Assembly: GCA_035498405.1 (NCBI GenBank)
Contig: DATKAE010000084.1
Span: 169,687-233,686, forward strand
Direction: 5' to 3'
Length of the DNA: 64,000 nucleotides
DNA from: DATBFU01 sp035498405
GTDB lineage: Bacteria; Acidobacteriota; Thermoanaerobaculia; UBA5066; Gp7-AA6
Positions 1 through 7,950 of this stretch are shown here, piece after piece. Numbering within the stretch: position 1 is the stretch's first letter; each line of letters opens with the position of its first letter. The notes under the pieces were generated by a model. The model was not told the DNA's origin. It did no database searches and worked only from the letters and a program-made list of their open reading frames with translations. The translations under genes were made by a program, and so were the position numbers.

Positions 1-954
1 TTTCCCGTCAATCGTTTCCTCCGAGCCCGGTTCCGGGGGCGCGCGGGCCTGGCGGCTTCGGTCTTGACGCTCGCCGTCATCCTCGGAATCGTGGTGCCGG
101 CCGCGGTACTCGCGAGCGCCTTCGTGAGCCAGGGATCCGATCTGGTCACCCGGCTCTCGGCGATGGCCTCCCAGTACAAGATCGCGAGGCCGAGCGATTT
201 GTTGCGAGTCCCGCTGGTCGACAGGGTGCTGCGCTTCGTCCAGGACAGCACCCCGGTCACGGCCGACCAAGTTCAAGAGTGGCTCGTGGGCTCCTTGCGC
301 GGGACCGTTCAGTTTCTCCTGGGTCGCAGCCGGGCGTTCTTCTTCGGCGCGCTTGGAATGGTCGTGGCTCTCGGCCTGATGCTGTTTCTTCTGTACTTCT
401 TTTTCCGGGACGGCGACCAGTTCGCCGAGCGGATCGTGCGCCTGATTCCCGTCGAGGAGCAGAGGAAGAAGCGGCTGATGGACTACCTCGCCTCCGTGAC
501 CCGCGCCGTGGTGCTCGGCTCCGTCCTGACGGCGCTCGCCCAGGGAGCCATGATCGGCCTCGGCTTCTGGATCTCGGGTCTGCCCTCGCCGGTCGTCTTC
601 GGAGTACTCGCCGCCGTCTGCGCCCTTCTGCCGGTGGGCGGCACGGCGCTCGTGTGGGTGCCGGGCGCTCTGGTGCTTCTGGCCCAAGGGCGCTGGGCCT
701 GGGCGATCGGGCTCGGCATCTGGGGCGCGCTCGTCGTCGGCTCCGCCGACAACTTCTTGAAGCCGTTCCTGATCTCCGAGCGCGCCCAGATCACGACCCT
801 TCCCGTCTTCTTTGGCGTGATCGGAGGCCTGTCGGCTTTCGGCATGATCGGCATGTTCCTCGGCCCGGTCGTGATCGCGTTGGCCCTGGCGCTGCTTCGC
901 TTCGCCGAGGAGGACCGCGCCGCGCAGGCGGCCCGACTCGACCGGACGGGCTGA
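1..954 (+). CDS. AI-2E family transporter, 5'-truncated by window edge
   Basis: The reading frame is open from the first base, so the start lies upstream of the window; about 317 residues are visible. It is a multi-pass inner-membrane protein of the AI-2E/PerM family, whose members export small molecules or act as sodium/proton antiporters; the substrate cannot be told from sequence. Supporting features are a hydrophobic N-terminal segment, a helical membrane pair near the middle followed by a short charged loop, and the family-typical C-terminal block with a GxxADNFLKP motif followed by paired hydrophobic segments rich in Gly and Phe (FGVIGGLSAFGMIGMFLGP). An in-frame GTG or TTG near position 62 could be mistaken for a start, but typical family sequence precedes it. 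The gene ends about 130 bases before the next one. Confidence 0.85.
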   Translation, partial: FPVNRFLRARFRGRAGLAASVLTLAVILGIVVPAAVLASAFVSQGSDLVTRLSAMASQYKIARPSDLLRVPLVDRVLRFVQDSTPVTADQVQEWLVGSLRGTVQFLLGRSRAFFFGALGMVVALGLMLFLLYFFFRDGDQFAERIVRLIPVEEQRKKRLMDYLASVTRAVVLGSVLTALAQGAMIGLGFWISGLPSPVVFGVLAAVCALLPVGGTALVWVPGALVLLAQGRWAWAIGLGIWGALVVGSADNFLKPFLISERAQITTLPVFFGVIGGLSAFGMIGMFLGPVVIALALALLRFAEEDRAAQAARLDRTG

Positions 955-1084
955 GGGCCTCGGCCCCTCGACGGTCGCCGGATCTGGCGATTCTCGCCGC
1001 GGGCGACGAAACGCGTTTCTTGCATCGGTTCTGGGGGGGCCGTATTCTCGCGGCGGCGGCGCTCCGGCGCCGCCGGAGAGATTC

Positions 1085-2182
1085 GTGGAAACGGAAAAGG
1101 GCCTCGAGCTCGAGATCGTGGAGGAGGTCCGCGCGGCCATCGCGAAGGCCGTTCCCTCGCCTTTGCCCGAGCCCAAGGGGGAAGAGACAGCGCCGGATCC
1201 CGTGCGCCGCGCGGAGGTGTACCTGGCGCCGTCGATTCCCGACGGGGCGCCGCTCGCCGCGTTCAAGAGAGTCCTCCTGCGAGGTTTTCGGTTCCTCTGG
1301 CGCAACCAGGCCGCGTTCAACGCGCTTTCCCTGGAAGCCTTCCGGCGCGGACGCAGCGAGTCGGAGCGGGAATTCCGCAGCCTGCGAGAGCGCCTGGAGG
1401 CAATCGCCCGGGAGGTCTCCGAGTCGCGTCGCCGGGCCGCCATCCAAGACGCGCGGTTCGCGCTGCTCGAGGCGCCCGTGCGGCACGCCGAGGCGCCGGG
1501 CGGCCCCCCCGCTCCCGCTCCGCCCCTGGAGCTTCCCCCGGCGGTCTACAGTCTCTTCGAGGAGCGCTTTCGGGGCGATCCGTCGGCGATCTCACAGAAT
1601 CAGCATTTCTACGTCTCCTTCCTGCGGGGATGCCCGGGTCCGGTCCTCGACGTGGGTTGCGGACGGGGCGAGTTCCTCCGGCTGCTCCGGCAGGAGGGCA
1701 TCTCGGCCGCCGGCGTCGAGTCGAATCCCGTTTCCGCACGACTGTGCCGAGAGGCGGGACTGGAGGTCGAGTCGGGGGACGCGCTCGCCATCCTGGCCGG
1801 AAGAGCGAAGCAGAGCCTGGGCGCGGTCGTCGCCTTTCAGGTCGTCGAGCACTGGCCGTGGCCGGCGATCTTTTCCTTTCTCGTGGAGGCGCGCCGGGTC
1901 CTGCGTCCCGATGGCGTGCTCATCGCCGAGACGATCAACACCGACTCGCTCGCGTCGTTGCGCGCCTTCTTCCTGGACCCGACGCACGTCCGGCCCGTGC
2001 CGCCGGCGGCGCTCGGCTTCCTCGCCGAGGCGGCCGGATTCGCCGAGGCCCGCATCGAGTATCGGGCGCCGCTGCCCCCCGGCGAACGCCTGGCCGAGGA
2101 AACGCCGAACGACGTGAAGTTGAACCGGCTGCTCTTCGGCCCGCAAGACTATGCGCTCATCGCGCGGGTGCCGGGCGCGTGA
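1085..2182 (+). CDS. SAM-dependent class I methyltransferase
   Basis: A 365-residue protein starting at GTG. The C-terminal half is a Rossmann-fold methyltransferase: the SAM-binding motif I VLDVGCGRGEF lies near residue 187, followed by an acidic motif II (GVESNP) and motif IV (VVAFQVVEHW). The N-terminal ~150 residues are charged, helical and coiled-coil-like (SESEREFRSLRERLEAI), resembling methyltransferases found in polysaccharide or LPS gene clusters. The next gene is a GT4 glycosyltransferase, which supports a role in modifying a surface glycan. The acceptor is unknown. Confidence 0.8.
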   Translation: METEKGLELEIVEEVRAAIAKAVPSPLPEPKGEETAPDPVRRAEVYLAPSIPDGAPLAAFKRVLLRGFRFLWRNQAAFNALSLEAFRRGRSESEREFRSLRERLEAIAREVSESRRRAAIQDARFALLEAPVRHAEAPGGPPAPAPPLELPPAVYSLFEERFRGDPSAISQNQHFYVSFLRGCPGPVLDVGCGRGEFLRLLRQEGISAAGVESNPVSARLCREAGLEVESGDALAILAGRAKQSLGAVVAFQVVEHWPWPAIFSFLVEARRVLRPDGVLIAETINTDSLASLRAFFLDPTHVRPVPPAALGFLAEAAGFAEARIEYRAPLPPGERLAEETPNDVKLNRLLFGPQDYALIARVPGA

Positions 2183-2260
2183 GGGATGAGGGGTGAGGGG
2201 CGAGGGGCGAGGGGAAACGGGAGTCGGGAGGCGGGAGGCGTGAGGATCCTCGTCCGTGTG
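2183..2260 (+). repeat. G-rich short-unit repeat in intergenic gap
   Basis: The gap between the methyltransferase and the glycosyltransferase holds degenerate 7-8 base units of the form GAGGGGY (TGAGGGG, CGAGGGG repeated) followed by GGGAGGC-type units. It is purine-only on the top strand for most of its length and is unlike coding sequence. No promoter or terminator was recognised in it. It may be a simple-sequence expansion or a G-quadruplex-prone leader. Confidence 0.5.
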
Positions 2261-2307
2261 AGGCCGGCGACTCTCCTCCGGCGCACTTGCGCCGCCGCCT
2301 GCCGCGC

Positions 2308-3366
2308 GTGAGCCGACCCCGCGTTCTGGTGTTGGCCGTGCAGAGCCCCTTCTCGCATGGCGGAGCGGAGAAGCACGTCGAGCGGCTGACGCAGGAGCTC
2401 TGCCGGCGCGGCGTCGAGGCCGATCTGGTGACGCTGCCGCTGATCGAGCGCGAGCGCTTCGATCTGGTTCGCAGCGCGCTCGCCTGGCGGATGCTCGATC
2501 TGACGGAGGTCGGCGCCCGTCCGGTCGACGCCGTTCTGGCCACCCGCTTTCCGAGCTACGCCGCGCGCCACCACAACAAGCTCGTCTGGCTCATTCATCA
2601 GTACCGTCAGGCCTACGACCAGTTCGGAACGCCCTACAGCGACCTCGGCGTGTCGCCGGAGGACCGCCGGACGCGGGAGGCGATCGCGGAGATCGACCGG
2701 GTGGGGCTCTCCGAGGCGCGCCGAATCTTCGCGAACTCCCGGACCGTGGCCGCTCGGCTGCGGCAGTTCAACGGGATCGAGAGCGAGCCCCTCTACCACC
2801 CGCCTCCCCTGGTGGGGCGCTATCGCCAGGGCCCGTTTGGAGACTACGTCCTCTCGGTCGGGCGCTTCGACGCGTGGAAACGGACGGATCTTCTCGTTGC
2901 CGCCCTCGCCTCCGCGCCGAGCGTGCGGTTGACGCTGGTGGGTCAGGGCCCGGAGGAAGAGCGGCTCAAGCGGCTGGCCGCACGGCTCTCCGTCGAGGCG
3001 CGAATCCGCTGGATCCCCGAGGCCACCGACGAAGAGCTCCTCGCACTGTATGCCGGCGCGCGGCTCGTGGCCGTGGCGCCTTCCGGCGAGGACCTCGGTT
3101 ACGTTGCGCTCGAGGCGTTTCTTTCGGGCAAGCCGGTCCTGACGACGGAGGATGCGGGAGGGCCGCTCGAGTTCGTTCGCGACGGCGAAACAGGGTTCGT
3201 CGTGCCGGCGCGGCCGGAGGCGATCGGGGCGGCTCTCGAGGTTGTGTGGCCTCGGTCCGAGGCTCTCGCCCGTCTCGGAGAGGCCGGCCGACGCCTCGTC
3301 GCGACACTCGACTGGGACCGCACCGTCGACCTGCTCCTCTCGGCCGCGGGGATTCGACTTCGATGA
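2308..3366 (+). CDS. Glycosyltransferase family 4
   Basis: About 352 residues from a GTG at 2308; a TTG at 2287 would add seven Arg/Pro-rich residues and is less convincing. The N-terminal Rossmann half begins with a hydrophobic strand and a Gly-rich turn (HGGAEKHVERL) typical of GT-B retaining transferases. The C-terminal half has SVGRFDAWKR, a GQGPEE loop, and the nucleotide-sugar-binding stretch EDLGYVALEAFLSGKPVL with the EX7E spacing of GT4. It would transfer an activated sugar in the cytoplasm, probably in the pathway served by the methyltransferase upstream. Its stop overlaps the next start (ATGA). Confidence 0.85.
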   Translation: MSRPRVLVLAVQSPFSHGGAEKHVERLTQELCRRGVEADLVTLPLIERERFDLVRSALAWRMLDLTEVGARPVDAVLATRFPSYAARHHNKLVWLIHQYRQAYDQFGTPYSDLGVSPEDRRTREAIAEIDRVGLSEARRIFANSRTVAARLRQFNGIESEPLYHPPPLVGRYRQGPFGDYVLSVGRFDAWKRTDLLVAALASAPSVRLTLVGQGPEEERLKRLAARLSVEARIRWIPEATDEELLALYAGARLVAVAPSGEDLGYVALEAFLSGKPVLTTEDAGGPLEFVRDGETGFVVPARPEAIGAALEVVWPRSEALARLGEAGRRLVATLDWDRTVDLLLSAAGIRLR

Positions 3367-3566
3367 TCGATCGAGAGATCCTGGCGCGGCTGGCGAGGGA
3401 GACCGGCGCGCGCCTGGCAGAGCTCGGGGTGCGTCCGGAGGACCGGAGCTGGATCGAGAAACACGCCGAGTCGGTGACGAGTCTCGGCCGCACGTCCCCC
3501 GCGCGGGGCAGCCTGAAGCGGCGTGTCTACGGGCTGGCCCGCAGGGCGGCGCGGATCGCCAGGTAG
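3363..3566 (+). CDS. Small hypothetical protein, coupled to the glycosyltransferase
   Basis: A 67-residue Arg-rich protein whose ATG overlaps the stop of the GT4 gene (ATGA), the coupling seen in many operons of this window. It has no signal peptide or membrane segment. The C-terminus is strongly basic. Its last 40 bases overlap the 3' end of a convergent gene on the other strand. No family recognised; support rests on coupling and on the lack of any other gene in 3367-3526. Confidence 0.45.
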   Translation: MIDREILARLARETGARLAELGVRPEDRSWIEKHAESVTSLGRTSPARGSLKRRVYGLARRAARIAR

Positions 3567-3745
3567 CCGGCCAGGATTCCGTCCTCGAAGTTGAAGTCCG
3601 GATGGGCGGAGATCTTCGGATGGTCGTGCGGCTGCAGGAGGTCCTCCGGCGAGAGGCCCGGCTCGATCCGCCGCGCGATCTCGAGCAGCCGAAGCCGCTG
3701 AGCGTCGATCATTTCGTCCAAGAGGCGCTCGAGCTCCGGCGTCAT
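3527..3745 (-). CDS. Small conserved-looking protein of unknown function
   Basis: A 72-residue acidic protein. It has a helical N-terminus (ELERLLDEMIDAQ), a central ARRI.PGLSPEDLLQP segment and a C-terminal NFEDGILAGY motif that looks evolutionarily constrained; I believe similar short proteins occur in Acidobacteria, from memory only. No Shine-Dalgarno sequence is visible, but a TATAGT element lies 8 nt before the ATG, as in other apparently leaderless genes here. Convergent with and overlapping the small gene at 3363-3566. Confidence 0.65.
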   Translation of the reverse strand: MTPELERLLDEMIDAQRLRLLEIARRIEPGLSPEDLLQPHDHPKISAHPDFNFEDGILAGYLAIRAALRASP

Positions 3746-3759
3746 CGCGGGTCACTATA
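3746..3759 (-). promoter_or_regulatory. -10 element of likely leaderless promoter
   Basis: On the minus strand TATAGT (3759-3754) sits 8 nt before the ATG at 3745, and there is no Shine-Dalgarno sequence, so transcription probably starts at or within a base or two of the start codon. Confidence 0.5.
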
Positions 3760-3803
3760 GCCAAGCGTCGGCGGCCCGAGGGAGGACGCGTCTGACCGGC
3801 CTC

Positions 3804-4907
3804 CTACGGCGTGTCCCTTTTTGAGGCGGCCCGCCGCCCTCGGGTGTTCGGCCAAACGACGACCCGGTTTCGGCCCCGCTCCTTGGCGGAATAGAGCGCC
3901 TTGTCGGCCTGGAACAGGAGTTGGGACCGCTCACGGGTCTGTTCCGATCCGGCCACCCCGGCCGAGACGGTGCAGCGAAACGACTCGCCTTCCCATTGGA
4001 AATCGCGCCGCCGGAGCGCGCGTCGGATGCGTTCGGCAACGCCGCTGGCCGCGGCGGCGGAGGATTCGGCAAACAGGACGGCGAACTCTTCACCGCCGTA
4101 GCGGCAGGCCACGTCGCTCGTCCGAATCTCGCGCCGAACGACTTCTCCGAAACCGCGCAAGACATGATCGCCGGCCGCGTGGCCCATGCTGTCGTTGACG
4201 CTCTTGAAACGGTCGAGGTCGAAGATCGCCACCGAGAGCGGGGTACCGTACCGCTCGTGCCGCGCCCACTCTTCCGCGAGGCGGCTCTCGAAGTAGCGGC
4301 GGGAGGCCAGGCCCGAGAGCTCGTCGGTGACGGCGATCCTCCAATTGCGCGAGGCGTGCAGCGCCGCGGTCAGCGGGGCGAGCAGGGCGCGGACCTCCAT
4401 CTTGACGTGGTCGTCGATCGGAGCGGTGCTCGCCAGGTCCAAGTGCGCCACGAGGCGGTCGCCGGAGAAGAGGGGCAGGCGCAGACGTCGCGTGGCGGGG
4501 CCCCCGGCCAAGAGGTCTCGCGGCGCAAACGACAGCTCGGTCTCGGTGGCGGTCAGGTCTCTCAAGCGCGGCGAGTCGATCGGCTGGCCGCGGTAAGGGT
4601 TGACCAGGTCGCGTTTGGGAAAGCGTCGGCCCTCTTCCCCCGCGAGCGTCCAGGCCTCCTCGACACAGCCGCCGTCGTCGATCGTGTAGAGATCGAAACG
4701 CGAGATCGTCAGCAGGCGGGCGGCCGCTTCGTAGGCCCGGTGGAGGATCGTGTCGGGATCCGGGGACTCGGCGAGGCGGTGCGTCTCGCGCTCCCGGGAC
4801 TCCAGGCGCTCACGCAGCCGAGCGACGCGCGTCCGCATCCGCAGCGCGTCGGCGAGCGCCGCGACGGCGAGGGCCGCCAGAAGCAAGTTCGTCCAGAAGG
4901 GGAGCAC
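3804..4907 (-). CDS. GAF-GGDEF diguanylate cyclase
   Basis: A 367-residue protein from GTG. One N-terminal membrane helix (residues ~5-25) is followed by a charged coiled segment, a GAF-like sensor region (~50-180) and a GGDEF domain. The catalytic loop is RYGGEEF near residue 267, the substrate region FDLDRFKSVNDSMGHAAGD is intact, and an RTSD inhibitory site lies five residues before GGEEF. It should therefore make cyclic di-GMP and be subject to product inhibition. It is transcribed alone; a TACACT element 9 nt before the GTG fits a leaderless start directly behind the terminator of the neighbouring lipoprotein gene. Confidence 0.9.
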   Translation of the reverse strand: MLPFWTNLLLAALAVAALADALRMRTRVARLRERLESRERETHRLAESPDPDTILHRAYEAAARLLTISRFDLYTIDDGGCVEEAWTLAGEEGRRFPKRDLVNPYRGQPIDSPRLRDLTATETELSFAPRDLLAGGPATRRLRLPLFSGDRLVAHLDLASTAPIDDHVKMEVRALLAPLTAALHASRNWRIAVTDELSGLASRRYFESRLAEEWARHERYGTPLSVAIFDLDRFKSVNDSMGHAAGDHVLRGFGEVVRREIRTSDVACRYGGEEFAVLFAESSAAAASGVAERIRRALRRRDFQWEGESFRCTVSAGVAGSEQTRERSQLLFQADKALYSAKERGRNRVVVWPNTRGRRAASKRDTP

Positions 4908-4922
4908 CGAGCCATGAGTGTA
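4908..4922 (-). promoter_or_regulatory. -10 element upstream of the GAF-GGDEF gene
   Basis: TACACT on the minus strand (4922-4917), 9 nt before the GTG start at 4907; no Shine-Dalgarno sequence. It lies immediately after the lipoprotein terminator. Confidence 0.4.
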
Positions 4923-4931
4923 CTGTCGCGG

Positions 4932-4958
4932 AAAAGAAAAGGCCCCCTCGCGGGGGCC
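4932..4958 (-). terminator. Rho-independent terminator of the Thr-rich lipoprotein gene
   Basis: On the minus strand a perfect 7-bp GC stem (GGCCCCC/GGGGGCC, loop of 4) is followed by TTTTCTTTT. It lies 24 bases after the lipoprotein stop codon. Confidence 0.9.
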
Positions 4959-4981
4959 CGATCTGGTGTCTTACGGCGAGG

Positions 4982-5248
4982 TCAGTTGGTCTTGGTTGTC
5001 GTCGTCGCCGTGCTGGTGGTCGCCGTGCCCGTGGTGGCGGTACCGGTCGTCGCCGTGCCGGTCTCGGTTCCCATCGTGCCCATGGTGCCCGTCGAAGTCG
5101 TGGCGGTGCCGGTCGTGGCGGTCTCTTCAACAACCGCCGGGGCCTCCTTGGTGGCCTCCGCCGGGGCGGCCTCTTCCTTCTTCTTGCAGCCCGTCACGAG
5201 TGCCGTTCCGAGCACGGCCACGAGGCCCAGGGTCAGAAACTTCTTCAT
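4982..5248 (-). CDS. Small Thr/Gly-repeat lipoprotein
   Basis: An 88-residue precursor. The start is set by AAGGAG placed 9 nt before the ATG that begins MKKF; an ATG nine bases upstream abuts the Shine-Dalgarno sequence and cannot be used. A lipoprotein signal ends in the lipobox LVTGC, so the mature protein is a Cys-anchored lipoprotein of about 68 residues. After a Lys/Glu/Ala stretch, the rest is low complexity: degenerate GTATT/GTMGT repeats almost free of hydrophobic residues. It has its own promoter (5321-5348) and terminator, which suggests strong single-gene expression. Function unknown; perhaps a surface spacer. Confidence 0.85.
   Translation of the reverse strand: MKKFLTLGLVAVLGTALVTGCKKKEEAAPAEATKEAPAVVEETATTGTATTSTGTMGTMGTETGTATTGTATTGTATTSTATTTTKTN
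4988..5124 (-). repeat. Degenerate 15-base coding repeat
   Basis: The 3' half of the lipoprotein gene consists of imperfect in-frame tandem units close to GGCACGGCGACGACC, each encoding GTATT or a variant such as GTMGT. It probably grew by slippage. Confidence 0.6.
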
Positions 5249-5320
5249 AAACCTCATCTCCTTCTCTTGTCTCTCACTTTCCGCGCAAAAAAAGATTCCA
5301 CACAGAAAAATCGATCGGGA

Positions 5321-5348
5321 ATGATATCCCATCGGCACCCTCTGTCAA
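5321..5348 (-). promoter_or_regulatory. Sigma70-type promoter of the lipoprotein gene
   Basis: On the minus strand TTGACA (5348-5343), a 16-nt spacer and TATCAT (5326-5321). It gives a leader of roughly 70 nt with a good Shine-Dalgarno sequence. It is one of the few canonical promoters in the window. Confidence 0.75.
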
Positions 5349-5441
5349 CCGGAAAGGCATGGCCTCGACTCCGCCGGAAATGCCGACTATTCTGGGCTTT
5401 CAGCCCGCGGCAAGGGGTTCCGGGCACGGGGAGGTCGGAAT

Positions 5442-6785
5442 ATGTTCGAGGGGCTTGGCGAGCGGATCCAGGGGGTCTTCAAGGAGCTCAAGGGCGAAGG
5501 CCACCTCACCGAATACCATCTCGACACGGCGCTCAAGCAGATTCGCCTCTCGCTGCTCGAGGCGGACGTGGCTCTCCCCGTCGTGCGCGCCTTCACGGCG
5601 AGGGTCCGCGAGAAGGCCGTCGGGGCCAAGGTCCTTCAGCATCTGTCGCCGGCGCAGGAGGTGACGCGCATCGTGCGCGACGAGCTCATCACGCTGCTCG
5701 GGGGGCGTCGCGCGGAGTTGGACCTGTCCGGGCGCCCGGCTGTCATGGCGCTGGTGGGACTTCAGGGCTCGGGAAAGACGACCTCCGCGGCGAAGCTCGC
5801 CCTTCACCTGAAATCGCGAGGCCGGTATCCATTGCTCGTCGCCGCCGACCTCGCTCGGCCGGCCGCGGTCTCGCAGCTCCAGACGCTCGGGAAGCAAACC
5901 GGCGTTCCGGTCTTCGATCCGGGCGGCCGCACGGATCCCGTCGCCGTCGCGAAGGCGGCGCTCGCCGAAGCACGCCTGACCGGACGGGACACCGTGATCG
6001 TGGACACGGCCGGCCGGTTGCACCTCGACGAGGAGCTGATGCGGGAAGTCCGCGCGGTCGTCGACGCCGTCGAGCCGAAGGAGATCCTCTTCGTGGCGGA
6101 CGCGATGACGGGGCAGGATGCCGTCCGGTCCGCCGGGGGATTCGCGGCCGCGCTTCCGTTGACGGGCATCATCCTGACCAAGACGGACGGCGACGCCCGG
6201 GGCGGCGCGGCACTGACCGTCGTCACGACCGTCGAGAAGCCGATCAAGTTCGTCGGCGTCGGAGAGAAGCCGGAGGACTTCGAGCCGTTCCATCCGGATC
6301 GCATGGCCTCCCGGATTCTGGGACTCGGCGACGTGCTCGGCCTGATCGAGAAGGTGGAGGCGCAGGTGGGGGAGGACTCCGCCCGCCGACTCGCGGAACG
6401 GTCGGTTTCCGGCGAGTTCACCCTGGAGGACCTGCGCGATCAGCTCGCCTCGATGAGGAAGATGGGCCCCCTCTCCTCCCTGCTCGAGATGCTCCCGAAG
6501 GGCGGGGCGTTCCGGGGCCTTCAGGGAGGCGAGAGTGTGGACGACCAGGCGCTCACCCGCGTGTCGGCCATCATCGATTCGATGACCCTCGAGGAGCGGC
6601 GCTACCCGCAGGTCTTCAACGGCTCCCGCAAGAAGCGGGTCGCGGCGGGATCGGGAACCTCGGTGGCCGAGGTCAATCGGCTCCTCAAGCAGTACCAGCA
6701 GATGCGAAAACTGATGAAAATGGCCCGAAAGGGCGCCCGGGGGATGGACTTCTCGAAGCTGCCCCTGCCGGCCCCGAAGGGCTGA
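5442..6785 (+). CDS. ffh: Signal recognition particle protein Ffh
   Basis: A 447-residue GTPase that binds signal sequences and 4.5S RNA and targets ribosomes to the membrane. Visible parts: the N helical domain (1-90), the G domain with P-loop GLQGSGKTT (~106-114), DTAGR (~188) and TKTDGDARGG (~246), and the methionine-rich M domain with MRKMGPLSSLLEMLP and the C-terminal YQQMRKLMKMARKG. Length is normal. A GGGGAGG Shine-Dalgarno sequence precedes the ATG. It heads the translation-related block that continues with rpsP. Confidence 0.97.
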   Translation: MFEGLGERIQGVFKELKGEGHLTEYHLDTALKQIRLSLLEADVALPVVRAFTARVREKAVGAKVLQHLSPAQEVTRIVRDELITLLGGRRAELDLSGRPAVMALVGLQGSGKTTSAAKLALHLKSRGRYPLLVAADLARPAAVSQLQTLGKQTGVPVFDPGGRTDPVAVAKAALAEARLTGRDTVIVDTAGRLHLDEELMREVRAVVDAVEPKEILFVADAMTGQDAVRSAGGFAAALPLTGIILTKTDGDARGGAALTVVTTVEKPIKFVGVGEKPEDFEPFHPDRMASRILGLGDVLGLIEKVEAQVGEDSARRLAERSVSGEFTLEDLRDQLASMRKMGPLSSLLEMLPKGGAFRGLQGGESVDDQALTRVSAIIDSMTLEERRYPQVFNGSRKKRVAAGSGTSVAEVNRLLKQYQQMRKLMKMARKGARGMDFSKLPLPAPKG

Positions 6786-6843
6786 GGCCGGGCGCCGCGC
6801 TGGTGTAGAATGCGCGGCTTCGCCGAGGAAAGGATTCTGCCGA

Positions 6844-7098
6844 ATGGTCAAGATTCGCTTGCGGCGCATGGGCGCTCGAAATCGTCCCTACTATCGGATC
6901 GTCGTTTCGGATTCGCGGCGCACGGCCCGCGCTGAGGTGCTGGAAGAGCTCGGCTCCTACGATCCCGTCGTCAACCCGGCCCGGCTCACCTTCGACCGTG
7001 ATCGGGCCCGCTACTGGGTGGGCCGGGGGGCCCTGGTCTCGCCGACGGTGCAGTCGCTTCTGCTCCGTCCCGAACCGGTCGAGCCTGCCGCGTCCTGA
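6844..7098 (+). CDS. rpsP: 30S ribosomal protein S16
   Basis: An 84-residue protein with the S16 N-terminus MVKIRLRRMGARNRPYYRIV and the following SYDP motif. Shine-Dalgarno AGGAAAGGA precedes the ATG, and a TAGAAT -10-like element lies near 6806, so a promoter may sit between ffh and rpsP. Its stop overlaps the next start by one base. Confidence 0.97.
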   Translation: MVKIRLRRMGARNRPYYRIVVSDSRRTARAEVLEELGSYDPVVNPARLTFDRDRARYWVGRGALVSPTVQSLLLRPEPVEPAAS

Positions 7099-7328
7099 TG
7101 CGGCGCCTCGTCGAGACCGTCGTGAAGCGGCTGTCGGATCACCCCGAGGACGTCCGGGTCACGGAGTCCTTCGAGGGTTCGACCGCTGTTTATGAAGTGG
7201 CCGTTCCCGAGGCAGACCGAGGGCGCGTGATCGGACGCGAGGGGAGAACGGTGCGTGCGCTGCGAGGCTTCGTCAGCGCCGCGGCCGCCGCGAGGGGCAA
7301 GCGGGCCGTCGTGCGCGTGAAGGACTGA
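7098..7328 (+). CDS. khpA: KH-domain RNA-binding protein KhpA
   Basis: A 76-residue single KH domain with the RNA-binding GxxG loop in VIGREGRT near residue 45. KhpA proteins bind RNA broadly and are typically encoded between rpsP and rimM, exactly as here. The start is the ATG overlapping the rpsP stop. Confidence 0.93.
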   Translation: MRRLVETVVKRLSDHPEDVRVTESFEGSTAVYEVAVPEADRGRVIGREGRTVRALRGFVSAAAAARGKRAVVRVKD

Positions 7329-7398
7329 GGGCCGGCGCAGAGGTCGCGTTCGGAGAGGCCCGAGTCCGACGACGAGAGACCTTCCGCCCGGTCCACTC

Positions 7399-7920
7399 GT
7401 GGCCGCCCTTCCCGAGATGCTTGTCGTTGGCACGGTCCGCCGGCCCCACGGGCTGTCGGGCGAGGTGTCGGTCGAGATCGCAACCGCATTTCCACAAAGA
7501 TTTCAACCGGGCTTGCGCTTGCTCTGGAGTCGGGCCGGCATGACCCGGGCGCTGAAGCTGACCGCCGCGCGACCCCACGGGAATCGCTGGCTTCTCCGGT
7601 TCGAGGGCGTCGACGGGACGGAGAGCGCCCGGGAACTGGCGGGCGGCGAGCTCGGCGTGCCGGAACAAGAGGCCTACGCCGCGCCGGAGGGCTTCTACTA
7701 CAGCCACCGAATCGCCGGCTACCGCTGCGAGGACCGCGACGGTCGGATTCTCGGTATTGTCTCCGGGCTCGAGCAAGCACCGGCCGGGCCGCTCTTGACG
7801 GTCCTCACGTCGGAGGGCAAGCCGGTCCTCGTGCCGTTCGTCGCCGCGATCGTTCTCGACGTGGATGAGCAACGGCGACGCGTCGTTCTCGACCCGCCGG
7901 GCGGGTTGTTCGAGCTCTAG
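7399..7920 (+). CDS. rimM: Ribosome maturation factor RimM
   Basis: A 173-residue 16S rRNA-processing factor for 30S assembly that binds S19. The N-terminal domain starts with VVGTVRRPHGLSGEVSVE; the C-terminal PRC-barrel holds the YYSHRIAGY strand and the VPFVAAIV segment. The GTG at 7399 is used here; an ATG at 7417 would remove six residues and is also acceptable, since neither has a good Shine-Dalgarno sequence. Confidence 0.93.
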   Translation: MAALPEMLVVGTVRRPHGLSGEVSVEIATAFPQRFQPGLRLLWSRAGMTRALKLTAARPHGNRWLLRFEGVDGTESARELAGGELGVPEQEAYAAPEGFYYSHRIAGYRCEDRDGRILGIVSGLEQAPAGPLLTVLTSEGKPVLVPFVAAIVLDVDEQRRRVVLDPPGGLFEL

Positions 7921-7950
7921 ACGGACCGCACCCAGATCGAGTCCGCCGCG

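Noticed and set aside
279..2117. A 612-residue open frame overlapping the AI-2E permease and methyltransferase
   Set aside because: Its product is an Arg/Ser/Pro-rich low-complexity string in another frame; high GC keeps such frames open. The two real genes have clear family motifs.
4988..5124. CRISPR-like repeats
   Set aside because: The 15-base units are in-frame tandem coding repeats in a lipoprotein gene, with no spacers and no cas genes.
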